This document shows, piece after piece, positions 24,394 through 32,623 of a DNA stretch of 64,000 bases. The stretch's first letter is position 1; the number at the start of each line of letters is the position of its first letter. A program made the translations under genes and the position numbers. Below the pieces are notes generated by a model, which saw nothing but the letters and a program-made list of their open reading frames with translations, was not told where the DNA came from and did not search any database. Source of the DNA: JAAFIP01 sp043766985. Lineage in GTDB: Bacteria > Pseudomonadota > Gammaproteobacteria > Burkholderiales > Burkholderiaceae_C. The stretch is taken from assembly GCA_043766985.1 (NCBI GenBank), contig JAYUHM010000056.1, positions 1-64,000 on the forward strand, in the 5' to 3' direction.

Positions 24394-24997
24394 GTTTTCA
24401 ACTACTGCGCCAGTGGGTGCAACCGATGCATTGCGTTTTGATGAGTTACGTAGTGTATGGATTTTGTCGCGAGGAGCTGACATTAGATATCAGTTGTCCA
24501 CAGTGATCTTTAATTGTCTCATCAGCGTGTGTTTTTTTCTTTATACACTTGAATTTCCATCAGCCATTTCAATATTTTTTCTCATAGCCACTATCAGCAT
24601 CGCTGGTTATGCAGTTTGTAGGCGATTAATCTACCAGATTGAAATTGATGTACCCAGATCACAAATCAGATTTATTAATCCCACTCTATTCCTAGGCCAA
24701 AGGATTAACTACACAAATTTTTCCTCCGTGCAGTTTTTAAGATCAGTCATGATTACACCCGATGACTCCACTTTTAATGCACTTGAGTTAGTCCTGAAAT
24801 CCGGTGAAGCTTCCATTGAAATAGCAAGATTTAATCCAACACCTGTTACTGACGGCAGCCTAAGTTTTCGTCAAATAGTTATTGAGAATGCTGAAGCAAA
24901 AGCGCTCCGAAAACAGTTTTGCAACCTAACAGGAATCAGAGATTTTGGATTTTTAAGCTCCCCATTAGCAAACCCCATAGACTTGGGGCCGCCTTAA
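24380..24997 (+). CDS. Putative two-helix membrane protein after the TA pair
   Basis: The 205-residue product has two hydrophobic segments (LSTVIFNCLISVCFFLYTL and ISIFFLIATISIAGYAV, about residues 40-78) followed by a polar C-terminal domain (QIEIDVPRSQIRFINPTLFLG onward). It starts at GTG 24380, inside the end of the toxin gene, so it may be co-transcribed and coupled. The sequence is richer in A and T than its neighbours, suggesting transfer. I do not recognise the family; a PH-like domain behind a membrane hairpin is possible from the pattern. Start and function are uncertain. Confidence 0.55.
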   Translation: MTITEFSTTAPVGATDALRFDELRSVWILSRGADIRYQLSTVIFNCLISVCFFLYTLEFPSAISIFFLIATISIAGYAVCRRLIYQIEIDVPRSQIRFINPTLFLGQRINYTNFSSVQFLRSVMITPDDSTFNALELVLKSGEASIEIARFNPTPVTDGSLSFRQIVIENAEAKALRKQFCNLTGIRDFGFLSSPLANPIDLGPP

Positions 24998-25011
24998 CTC
25001 AATTTGAGCTG

Positions 25012-25578
25012 TCAAGCCTTCGGCAAAGTCACCCCCACCTGCCCCTGGTACTTCCCACCCCGATCTTTGTACGATGTCTCGCACACTTCATCACTCTCAA
25101 AAAATAGCACCTGCGCGCAACCTTCCCCTGCGTAAATTTTGGCGGGCAGCGGCGTGGTGTTAGAAAACTCCAGCGTTACGTAGCCTTCCCATTCGGGCTC
25201 AAACGGGGTGACGTTAACGATGATGCCGCATCTAGCATAAGTGCTTTTACCCAAGCAGATGGTGAGCACGTTACGTGGGATGCGGAAGTACTCTAGCGTG
25301 CGGGCTAGCGCAAAGCTGTTGGGCGGGATGATGCAGCTGTCTCCGTGAAAATCAACAAAGCTTTTTTCGTCGAAATTTTTCGGGTCAACTACCGTGCTGT
25401 GGATGTTGGTAAAAACCTTGAACTCTGGCGCGCAGCGGATGTCGTAGCCGTAGCTGCTGGTGCCGTAGCTGATGATTTTTTTACCATCGCGTTCACGAAT
25501 TTGTTTGGGTTCAAACGGCGAGATCATGCCGTGGTTTTCAGCCAAATGCCGTATTTGGCGGTCACAAAGAATCGTCAA
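25012..25578 (-). CDS. dcd: dCTP deaminase
   Basis: The 188-residue enzyme deaminates dCTP to dUTP for thymidylate synthesis. Family blocks are complete: NHGMISPFEPKQIR, ISYGTSSYGYDIRC, FVDFHGDSCIIPPNSFALAR, LGKSTYARCGIIVNVTPFEP and VTLEFSNTTPLPAKIYAGEG with the catalytic Glu in LEFSN..PLP. I prefer the TTG start at 25578 (TTGACGATTCTT). It is preceded 6 bases upstream by GGAG and gives the length usual in this class. Starts at 25614 or 25599 would add an N-terminal tail with no family match. With the TTG start it overlaps the end of the upstream gene by 17 bases. Confidence 0.9.
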   Translation of the reverse strand: MTILCDRQIRHLAENHGMISPFEPKQIRERDGKKIISYGTSSYGYDIRCAPEFKVFTNIHSTVVDPKNFDEKSFVDFHGDSCIIPPNSFALARTLEYFRIPRNVLTICLGKSTYARCGIIVNVTPFEPEWEGYVTLEFSNTTPLPAKIYAGEGCAQVLFFESDEVCETSYKDRGGKYQGQVGVTLPKA

Positions 25579-26425
25579 TTTTTTCTCCAGTAAAAACATC
25601 AGGTCGCGCCACAACGCAGCAGCGAATAAACAAACGCCCCAATTCGGTCAGCGATACAGTTCCACGAGAGAACTCAATCTTGGTATCCGCACGCATGGGT
25701 TGCCCAAATCCGTCCCGATATAAGCGCTCCAGTACCCAGTAATTGCTGTCAGAGGTAGCTCCTGGGTGGGAAATCTTTAATGTAGAGGCTTCGTCACGCA
25801 GAAAACCACACCGCGTCAAATTACCCACATATGCCGGTATATTGTCTGGAAATTGCAAACGAATAAGTTTTTCCCATCCCAATAACGGTCCCCGTAAAGT
25901 AATCAGATTGGTGGTGCCATTTTGCACGAGATTCACATTGACATAAGGCCATGTGATGGGAGCATCAGGGTCATGAAAAAGCTGGAGCAATGCGGCTTCA
26001 TCTGGTGATAGATTGGCTATTAGATGAACAAAACTGGGATGTGCGGTGGACTCCGTATTTTTATTCCCAGCACTGGCCAGCAGTTGCACATACAACTCGG
26101 CTAATGCATCGTCTCTCACGTACATCAATTTTTCGACCACAGGGACACCGATTTCAGCCGGAATGCTAGTGGTATCAGTCACGGTTTGATTTTGCAACCT
26201 GTGCCTTAGCTTTTCTAAGCGTTGCGTCAGCAGCAGTTTGGCAGCCTCATTGATATAGCGCAGCGGAAGCATCAATGTAGGAACCAGTCCCAAAACGCTT
26301 TCCAAGGCCACGCCTATTTGTTTGACTCCTGGTGCCAAGGCATCTTGATAAACGGCGGGCAATAGCTGTTGAATGGGCAGTTGACCTACAGGCGTGTCGA
26401 CATCATTACTTGCTGGACTGGTCAT
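25562..26425 (-). CDS. DUF4393 / Abi-alpha-like protein
   Basis: The 287-residue product shows the Abi-alpha (DUF4393) layout: LAPGVKQIGVALESVLGLVP, TLMLPLRYINEAAKLLLTQR, then VPVVEKLMYVRDDALAELYV, QLLASAGNKNTESTAHPSFV and HLIANLSPDEAALLQLFHD. The C-terminal third (about residues 150-285) is less conserved and ends with RGTVSLTELGRLFIRCCV, a pattern typical of the family's winged-helix-like end. The ATG at 26425 starts homology. The family was named after an abortive-infection protein, and some members are implicated in phage defence, but most are untested. It overlaps dcd and lies 49 bases after glnD. Its A/T-richer sequence suggests insertion into an old dcd-glnD neighbourhood. Confidence 0.75.
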   Translation of the reverse strand: MTSPASNDVDTPVGQLPIQQLLPAVYQDALAPGVKQIGVALESVLGLVPTLMLPLRYINEAAKLLLTQRLEKLRHRLQNQTVTDTTSIPAEIGVPVVEKLMYVRDDALAELYVQLLASAGNKNTESTAHPSFVHLIANLSPDEAALLQLFHDPDAPITWPYVNVNLVQNGTTNLITLRGPLLGWEKLIRLQFPDNIPAYVGNLTRCGFLRDEASTLKISHPGATSDSNYWVLERLYRDGFGQPMRADTKIEFSRGTVSLTELGRLFIRCCVVARPDVFTGEKIDDSL

Positions 26426-26474
26426 ACCTGCATTGTATGCAGGCTTTGGGTGAATTCTGCTGAACGGGGCTGCG

Positions 26475-29168
26475 CTAAGCCGCCAGCGCCTCCAACAACT
26501 CCGTCTCAATCTCAATCTGCTTTTTGTTGTGCTGCAGCTCGGCGCCGTCGATCAAAAAGGTGTCTTCTACGCGCTCGCCCAGGGTGGTGATTTTGGCGAG
26601 CAAGAGGTTGACTTTGTGGTGGGCCAGCACGCGGGCGATGGAGTACAGCAGGCCTACGCGGTCGCTGGCGCTGACGCTTAGTATCCAGCGCTGGGCTTTT
26701 TCGTCCGGGCGCAGGTCAACGCGGGGTTGGAAGGGGAAGCTTTTAACGCGGCGTGACAGGCGGGCCCGCGTGGGTGCGGGTAGCGCGCGCTGCTCGGCCA
26801 CCGTGCGGGCCAGCTCGCTTTCCACCATGCTCATCATCTCGCGGTAGTGCTCCTCTACAGCGGAGGTGACGACCTGAAAGGTGTCTAGCGCGTAGCCGTT
26901 GTGGGTGGTGTGCACCTTGGCGTCCAAAATACTGAAACTATTTTGGTCAAAAAAACCGCATATGCGGGCAAACAAATCGGGCTGGTCGGGCGTGTAGACC
27001 AGTACCTGCATGCCCTCGCCGATGGGCGACAGGCGGGCGCGTACGATGGTGGCGCCGGCGGGCACGGGCTTGCTGGCGTAGCGCGACAGTTGGCGCGCAT
27101 GCCAGGCCAAATCGCTCGCGTCGTGGCGCATAAAGTAGCCTACGTCCAGCGTGGCCCACAGGGCTTTGTGCGCCTCAAACGGCAGCGCGTACAGCGCCAG
27201 TGTTTCCAGGGCTTCGCGTTTGCGCGCCTCTACCTCGGCGCTGGCGTCGGGCGCGCGGCCGCCTAGGGTGCGCAGGGTAAGGCGGTACAGGTCTTCCAGC
27301 AGCTTGCCTTTCCAGGCGTTCCACACTTTGGGCGACGTGCCGCGTATGTCGGCCACGGTAAACAAGTACAGCGCCGTTAGGTAGCGCTCGTTGCCCACGC
27401 GCTTGGCAAAGGCGGCTATCACGTCGGGGTCGCTCAGGTCTTGCTTTTGGGCAATGCTGCTCATGGAGAGGTGCTGGGCGACTATAAATTCGATTAAATC
27501 GGCATCCTCTTTGCCGATGCCGTGTTGGCGGCAAAACACCCGCACGTCTTTGGCGCCCAACTCGCTGTGGTCGCCGCCGCGGCCTTTGGCAATGTCGTGG
27601 AACAGGGCAGCGGTGTACAAAATCCAGGGCTTGTCCCAGCCACTGGCCAGCTGGCTGCAAAACGGGTACTCATGCGCATGCTCGGCCAAAAAGAAGCGGC
27701 GCACGTTGCGCAGCACCATCAGAATGTGCTGGTCTACGGTGTAGACGTGGAACAAATCATGCTGCATTTGCCCCACAATTTTGCGAAACACCCACAGGTA
27801 GCGGCCCAGCACCGAGGTTTGGTTCATCAAGCGCATGGCATGGGTGATGCCATTGGGCTCGATGAGGATGCGCGCAAAGGTGGTGCGGTTAACGGGGTCT
27901 TTTCTAAACGCCGCGTTCATCACACCGCGCGCGTTGTACAGCGCGCGCAGGGTGCGGGCCGACAGGCCTTTGACGCCCACCGTCGTTTGGTAGACGTGAA
28001 AGGTCTCCAAAATGGCATGCGGGTCGCGCAGGTACAGGTCGTCGCTGGCCACTTCAATCATGCCGGCTTTGTTGGAGAACCGGGCGTTAATGGGCTGCGG
28101 CTCGTGGGTTTGCGGGTGGGTACGCTCCTCCATGCGCTCGGCAATATTGAGCAGCAAGATTTGATTGAGCTGCACCACAGCCTTGGCCGCCCAGTAGTAG
28201 CCGCGCATGAGTTTTTCGCTGGCTTTGCGCTGGTTGTAGCTTTCGCCACCTTTGGATGCTTTCGCCGACGGGCCGCCCCTCGGCGAAAGAGCGGCCCCCT
28301 CGGGGGGCAGCGCAACAGCGCCAGCGTGAAGCGTGGGGGCCATTCCATACCCAAAGCTGGTGGCCACCACATGCTGCAGGTCAAACACCAGCCGGTCTTC
28401 GCGCCGCTGGGCGGCTATGTGCAGGCGCGCGCGCACCAGGCTGAGCAGGGCCTCGTTGAGTTTGATTTGCTTCACCTCCAGCGCGGTGGCCAAGCCCGTG
28501 CGAGCCAGCTCGTCCCAGCTTTTGCCCAAGCCTGCGGCTTTGGCTACCCACAGAATCACCTGCAGGTCGCGTAGCCCGCCGGGGGACTCTTTGCAGTTGG
28601 GCTCCAGCGCGTAGGGCGTGTCTTCAAACTTGGCGTGGCGCTGGCGCATCTCCAGCGTTTTGGCGGTAAAGAATGCTTGCGGGTCGAGGGCTGCTACGAA
28701 GGCCTTCAAAAAGCGCTTGTACAGCTTGCCATCCCCGATGATCAGGCGCGACTCCAGCAGGCTGGTTTGGATGGTGACATCACTGCCCGCCTCGGCCACG
28801 CACTCAGCCACATTACGCACGCTAGAGCCAACCTCCAGCCCGGCGTCCCAGCAGGCGCTGATGAAGTTCTCTATGCAGGTTTTGAGCAGTGTGTCGGTGT
28901 CTGGCGATGCCCAGTCAGGCAGCAGCAGCAGCACGTCGACATCCGAATACGGAAACAGCTCGCTACGGCCATAGCCGCCTACCGCCAGCAGGGCGCAGGA
29001 GGGGTCAAAGTCGGCCTCCGTCCACAGCCTGCGCAGCACATCGTCTGTGGCGCCGCTAAGCTGGTGCAAGTGGCGCTTGACGCTGCGGGTAGAAGCGCCG
29101 GTAGCTGCCACCGCGGCCAATAGCTCGCCTTTTTTTAGGCGATATTGCTCTTTAGCCGAATAGAACAT
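26475..29168 (-). CDS. glnD: Bifunctional uridylyltransferase/uridylyl-removing enzyme
   Basis: The 897-residue protein senses glutamine and modifies PII. Domains in order: nucleotidyltransferase (LAVGGYGRSELFPYSDVDVL, metal Asp76 and Asp78), central helical GlnD domain, HD hydrolase (LFHDIAKGRGGDHSELGA, His524-Asp525), then two ACT domains (about 715-790 and 825-897, e.g. VSASDRVGLLYSIARVLAHH). Two oddities are visible. The start codon and first residues (MFYSAKEQY) fall in a dispersed repeat with no ribosome binding site. Residues about 280-312 (LPPEGAALSPRGGPSAKASK) are a foreign, GC-rich insertion made of two hairpins within the central domain. The frame remains open throughout. Confidence 0.94.
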   Translation of the reverse strand: MFYSAKEQYRLKKGELLAAVAATGASTRSVKRHLHQLSGATDDVLRRLWTEADFDPSCALLAVGGYGRSELFPYSDVDVLLLLPDWASPDTDTLLKTCIENFISACWDAGLEVGSSVRNVAECVAEAGSDVTIQTSLLESRLIIGDGKLYKRFLKAFVAALDPQAFFTAKTLEMRQRHAKFEDTPYALEPNCKESPGGLRDLQVILWVAKAAGLGKSWDELARTGLATALEVKQIKLNEALLSLVRARLHIAAQRREDRLVFDLQHVVATSFGYGMAPTLHAGAVALPPEGAALSPRGGPSAKASKGGESYNQRKASEKLMRGYYWAAKAVVQLNQILLLNIAERMEERTHPQTHEPQPINARFSNKAGMIEVASDDLYLRDPHAILETFHVYQTTVGVKGLSARTLRALYNARGVMNAAFRKDPVNRTTFARILIEPNGITHAMRLMNQTSVLGRYLWVFRKIVGQMQHDLFHVYTVDQHILMVLRNVRRFFLAEHAHEYPFCSQLASGWDKPWILYTAALFHDIAKGRGGDHSELGAKDVRVFCRQHGIGKEDADLIEFIVAQHLSMSSIAQKQDLSDPDVIAAFAKRVGNERYLTALYLFTVADIRGTSPKVWNAWKGKLLEDLYRLTLRTLGGRAPDASAEVEARKREALETLALYALPFEAHKALWATLDVGYFMRHDASDLAWHARQLSRYASKPVPAGATIVRARLSPIGEGMQVLVYTPDQPDLFARICGFFDQNSFSILDAKVHTTHNGYALDTFQVVTSAVEEHYREMMSMVESELARTVAEQRALPAPTRARLSRRVKSFPFQPRVDLRPDEKAQRWILSVSASDRVGLLYSIARVLAHHKVNLLLAKITTLGERVEDTFLIDGAELQHNKKQIEIETELLEALAA
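28260..28308. repeat. GC-rich double hairpin inserted in glnD
   Basis: TTTCGCCGA (28260-28268) pairs with TCGGCGAAA (28280-28288), and GCCCCC (28294-28299) pairs with GGGGGC (28303-28308). Homologues of GlnD lack the residues it encodes. The sequence resembles GC-rich palindromes that I recall as frequent between genes in Comamonadaceae; this is from memory and untested. Confidence 0.65.
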
Positions 29169-29195
29169 GGCACAACCAGCTATTAAATATGTAGC
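29153..29195 (-). repeat. Dispersed repeat, copy 8, at the glnD start
   Basis: On the minus strand: AATAGCTGGTTGTGCCATG, then TTCTATTCGGCT. The ATG inside the repeat is the apparent glnD start codon. It fills the 36-base gap between map and glnD. Confidence 0.8.
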
Positions 29196-29204
29196 ATGTA
29201 GAAA

Positions 29205-30011
29205 TTATGCAGCGTTCACAAACGCAGGCGGCGGCGGGGTGCCAGCAGACTGGGTCATGATCTCCCAGCCGGTCTCGGTAACCAGCACGCTGTGCTCCCA
29301 CTGGGCAGACAGCGAATGGTCTTTGGTGACAATCGTCCAGCCATCGCCCAGCTCGCGTATCTCCTTGCGGCCCAGGTTAATCATCGGCTCGATGGTAAAA
29401 ATCATGCCGGGTACCAGCTCTTCGCCGGTACCGGCCTTGCCGTAGTGCAGCACCTGCGGGTCTTCGTGGAACTTTTGCCCGACGCCGTGCCCACAAAACT
29501 CGCGCACCACGCTGTAGCCGTTGCCTTCAGCAAATTTTTGAATCGCCGCGCCAATGTCACCCAGCCGCGCGCCGGCTTTCACTTTGCTGATGCCGTGCCA
29601 CATGGCGTCATACGTCAGCGCGCACAGTCGCTTGGCAAAAGGCGACACCTCGCCTACCAAAAACATGCGGCTGGTATCACCGTGCCAGCCGTCTTTGATA
29701 ACGGTCACGTCAATATTGATGATGTCGCCTTTTTTCAAAGCCTTCTCGTTGGGCATGCCGTGGCACACCACGTGGTTCACCGACGTGCAAATGGCCCCGG
29801 GGAAAGGCGGGTAACCGGGTGGCGCGTAACCTACCGTGGCAGATATGCACTGCTGCACATTCGTCACAAAATCCAGTGCCAGCTTGTCCAACTCTTTAGT
29901 AGTAATTCCGGGCTTGATATGCGGGGTAAGGTAGTCCAGCGTCTCAGAGGCTAAACGCCCTGCAATCCGCATGCCCGCGATACCGGCTTCGTCTTTGATA
30001 GTAATGCTCAT
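29205..30011 (-). CDS. map: Methionine aminopeptidase, type I
   Basis: The 268-residue enzyme removes N-terminal Met from new proteins. All metal and proton-shuttle residues are visible: His84 (VVCHGMPNE), Asp101 (INIDVTVI), Asp112 (GWHGDTSRM), His175 (FCGHGVGQKFHEDP), Glu208 (MIFTIEPMI) and Glu239 (WEHSVLVTE). The start ATG at 30011 (MSITIKDEAG) agrees with the family; a longer frame reaches 30164 without homology. It is followed by glnD on the same strand, rather than by the more usual rpsB-tsf arrangement. Confidence 0.95.
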   Translation of the reverse strand: MSITIKDEAGIAGMRIAGRLASETLDYLTPHIKPGITTKELDKLALDFVTNVQQCISATVGYAPPGYPPFPGAICTSVNHVVCHGMPNEKALKKGDIINIDVTVIKDGWHGDTSRMFLVGEVSPFAKRLCALTYDAMWHGISKVKAGARLGDIGAAIQKFAEGNGYSVVREFCGHGVGQKFHEDPQVLHYGKAGTGEELVPGMIFTIEPMINLGRKEIRELGDGWTIVTKDHSLSAQWEHSVLVTETGWEIMTQSAGTPPPPAFVNAA

Positions 30012-30090
30012 CGGGCGATTATCCCAGACCTTTGAAAGCTTGTATTTGTACTGGTTTATGCGTACGGGGGCAGAAGATGAAAATTTTATA

Positions 30091-31731
30091 ATGTCGCCAT
30101 CGCGCGCTTCAGCCCATTTTTTTTTAGACCATCTCTTGCAGTATTCCCCCGCATCCCTCAGCACGAAGAACGCCTCGCCATCAACACCCTCAGGCTTAAA
30201 CCTGAACGATGCAGGCCTGCTGCGTCACCTACTTGGTGGGCCTGGTGGTGCGCGTCTGGTTCAGTTTCTGGCCCCTGTGTTTGCGACGCTGATGCTGCTT
30301 GTATGGGCCGCTAGCGCAGCGCTACTCGACACCGCCCAGTACGGCGACAATATCGAGCAGTACATCTGGTCGCACAGCTTTGAGATGGGCTACCACAAGC
30401 ACCCTCCCATGCCAACCTGGCTGGTTATCGGGTTCACAGAACTTTTTGGTTTTTCCCGGTGGGCAACACTGTGGTTGTCCACGTTTTGCCTCACTGTTAC
30501 GCTGTGGTTTACCTGGCTGGCGGCAAAGCGGCTCACCAACGTACGGGTTGCCGCAGTCACCGTGTTGCTGTGGGGTTTGCTGCAGTATTTTTCGTCCAGA
30601 TTGCAGATGTACAACCACAACACCGTGATGGTGATGTGGATAGCGGCAACCCTGTGGTTTGCACTCAATACCAGCCGATCACCCCTATGGTGGGTGGGCG
30701 TAGGCATTGCGGCAGGCGCAGCCATGTTGTCAAAGTACCAATCGTTTGTACCCCTCACCGGTATTTTGTTGGGGCTGGCGTTTACTGGCCAGCTACAGCA
30801 GCGCAGACAGAAAATGGGCCTGCTAGTTGCGCTGCTCATCAGCTTGGCGGTATTTGCACCGCATCTGGCATGGGTGATGCAACACGACTTCATCACCCTG
30901 CGCTATGCCTCGGGCTCTGTAGAAGCCACTGATTTTTTGCAACGCGTCAGTTATGCGCTGTCTTTTTCGGCGAACCAATTGCGCGTCGCCGTTCCGTTGG
31001 TGCTTGCGCTTGCGCTGTACTACTTTGCAACGCGTTTTTCACCAGCGCAGCCCAATCTGCAGCCACGCCCTGAGGCAACGCAAGAGCGTGCACTGCGTAT
31101 CTGGATGTGGGCTTTGTTCATCGGGCCTTTGGCATTTTTACTGCTGCTAGCATTGGTAGTTGGCGTGCACCTGCGCAACCAGTGGGGTTTGCAGATATTG
31201 CAGTTTGCCCCTCTGTGCTTAGGCAGCTGGATGTGCAGTCGCAAACCCATCAACGTTGTGCGCCTGGCTGTTGCGGCCCTCACTATCCATGCGGCCAATC
31301 TGGGCCTGCAGGCATTTAATCAACATGATAGCCAAGCCATGGCGAGCCAGCGGCGGTTAGACACCATGTTTCCGGCGCAAAAAATGGCCGACACTGGCGC
31401 GGCACTGTGGCGCTCGGTTACCGCATGCCCACTGCAACTGGTGGCCGGTGATTTTGAAGCGGGCCTGGTGTCGCTTTATGCGGGTCGATCAGCAGGGTTT
31501 TTCCCAGCCGTGCATACCAGCCTGATCGCCACCCCGTGGATCAAAGCCGAGCAGCTACTGCTTAAAGGCGCGCTGTGGGTGCTTCCTGACCAACAACAGT
31601 TGCCCCCCGGTCTTCTCGCGATCAAAACCTTGTACCTAGGCCCGGATGAAAGCCTTCATTCGGGCTACCGCAGCGTGACGTTTGCGGTGCAGCTTCCGGC
31701 CCAAGCTTGCAAGGCTGAGCAGCCTCTTTGA
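30091..31731 (+). CDS. GT83/ArnT-type membrane glycosyltransferase
   Basis: The 546-residue protein is an integral membrane enzyme with 10-12 hydrophobic segments. After the first segment the luminal loop YGDNIEQYIWSHSFEMGYHK followed by HPPMPTWL carries the acidic catalytic residue and the YxxHPP pattern of GT-C enzymes that use polyprenyl-phosphate sugars (ArnT, PMT family). KYQSFVPLTGILLGLAF and HLAWVMQHDFITLRYA are further family blocks. The soluble C-terminal part (about 430-546) should lie in the periplasm. The sugar and acceptor are unknown; lipid A or an O-antigen is plausible. The start is uncertain: ATG at 30091 lies within the divergent region with map. Confidence 0.82.
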   Translation: MSPSRASAHFFLDHLLQYSPASLSTKNASPSTPSGLNLNDAGLLRHLLGGPGGARLVQFLAPVFATLMLLVWAASAALLDTAQYGDNIEQYIWSHSFEMGYHKHPPMPTWLVIGFTELFGFSRWATLWLSTFCLTVTLWFTWLAAKRLTNVRVAAVTVLLWGLLQYFSSRLQMYNHNTVMVMWIAATLWFALNTSRSPLWWVGVGIAAGAAMLSKYQSFVPLTGILLGLAFTGQLQQRRQKMGLLVALLISLAVFAPHLAWVMQHDFITLRYASGSVEATDFLQRVSYALSFSANQLRVAVPLVLALALYYFATRFSPAQPNLQPRPEATQERALRIWMWALFIGPLAFLLLLALVVGVHLRNQWGLQILQFAPLCLGSWMCSRKPINVVRLAVAALTIHAANLGLQAFNQHDSQAMASQRRLDTMFPAQKMADTGAALWRSVTACPLQLVAGDFEAGLVSLYAGRSAGFFPAVHTSLIATPWIKAEQLLLKGALWVLPDQQQLPPGLLAIKTLYLGPDESLHSGYRSVTFAVQLPAQACKAEQPL

Positions 31732-31751
31732 ATGTGTTTCGCCCCGCACGG

Positions 31752-32174
31752 CTAGTTGACGACCCCCACTTTCGTCAGCCCCGCCTTCTGCGCCATCGCC
31801 AAAAATGCCGCCACATAGGCATAGGGTGTGTCTGCCGAGGGGCGCAGATGCAGCTCGGGTTGCACCGGCATCACCGCAGCGGCGTTGACCTTGGCGTTGA
31901 GGGTGGCTATGTCGGGCACGGCATCATTGCCCCAGCGCAAAAAGCCGGCTGCGTCCATTTGCAAAACCACCACCTCGGGCACCACGGTAGAAACCTGCGC
32001 AGACGGCATATCCAGGTTAACCGAATGCAACTGCACAGGAATGGTGATGATCAGCATGACGATGAGCACCAGCATCACGTCTATCAGCGGCGTGGTGTTC
32101 ATCTCAATCATCGGGCTGGGCTCGGCATCTTGGCCGCCCAAGTGGGGCGAAAGTTGTTGGCCGTAGAGCTTCAT
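31752..32174 (-). CDS. exbD: ExbD/TolR-family protein, second copy
   Basis: The 140-residue product has the ExbD layout: short cytoplasmic start, one membrane segment carrying the proton-relaying Asp (MNTTPLIDVMLVLIVMLIIT), then a periplasmic domain (ELHLRPSADTPYAYVAAFLA). It works with ExbB as the proton-driven motor for TonB-type energy transfer. It overlaps the preceding exbD by 4 bases (ATGA). Two consecutive, clearly different exbD genes behind one exbB suggest a hetero-oligomeric motor. Confidence 0.9.
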   Translation of the reverse strand: MKLYGQQLSPHLGGQDAEPSPMIEMNTTPLIDVMLVLIVMLIITIPVQLHSVNLDMPSAQVSTVVPEVVVLQMDAAGFLRWGNDAVPDIATLNAKVNAAAVMPVQPELHLRPSADTPYAYVAAFLAMAQKAGLTKVGVVN

Positions 32175-32620
32175 GGCTTGCTCCTGCTGGGTAGTGCCCC
32201 CTCGGGCACGGGCTCGGTGATAAGCCCTACCCTGGCAAAACCGTAGCCCTGCGCGGTATCAATCACCTGGCCCACGAAGGCGTAGGGGGCGTTGGCGTCA
32301 GCGCGGATGTGCAGCTCGGGCTGCGGGTTGCGGGTGGCTATTTGGCTGATCATGCCAGAGAGCGCTTGCAAATCAGGCGCAAAGCTTTCGTTAAAGTACA
32401 GATTGCCCACGCGGTCTACGCTGATGACCACATAGTCGCCGCTGGTGTCGCGCCGCTGGGCAGACTCGATTGGTAAATTCAGTGCAACGGTGGCGCTGAC
32501 GACCGGGATGGTGAGCAAAAAGATAATCAGCAGCACCAGCATCACGTCCACCAGGGGCGTGGTGTTGATCTCGGCCATCCAGCCGTCGTCGCCGTCGTCT
32601 TGGGAGGTGTACATGCCCAT
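32171..32620 (-). CDS. exbD: ExbD/TolR-family protein, first copy
   Basis: The 149-residue product has the motor segment INTTPLVDVMLVLLIIFLLT with the conserved Asp, followed by the periplasmic domain (ELHIRADANAPYAFVGQVID). It lies 3 bases after exbB and overlaps the second exbD by 4 bases. The C-terminus is longer than that of its neighbour, ending PVPEGALPSRSKP. Confidence 0.9.
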   Translation of the reverse strand: MGMYTSQDDGDDGWMAEINTTPLVDVMLVLLIIFLLTIPVVSATVALNLPIESAQRRDTSGDYVVISVDRVGNLYFNESFAPDLQALSGMISQIATRNPQPELHIRADANAPYAFVGQVIDTAQGYGFARVGLITEPVPEGALPSRSKP

Positions 32621-32623
32621 GGC

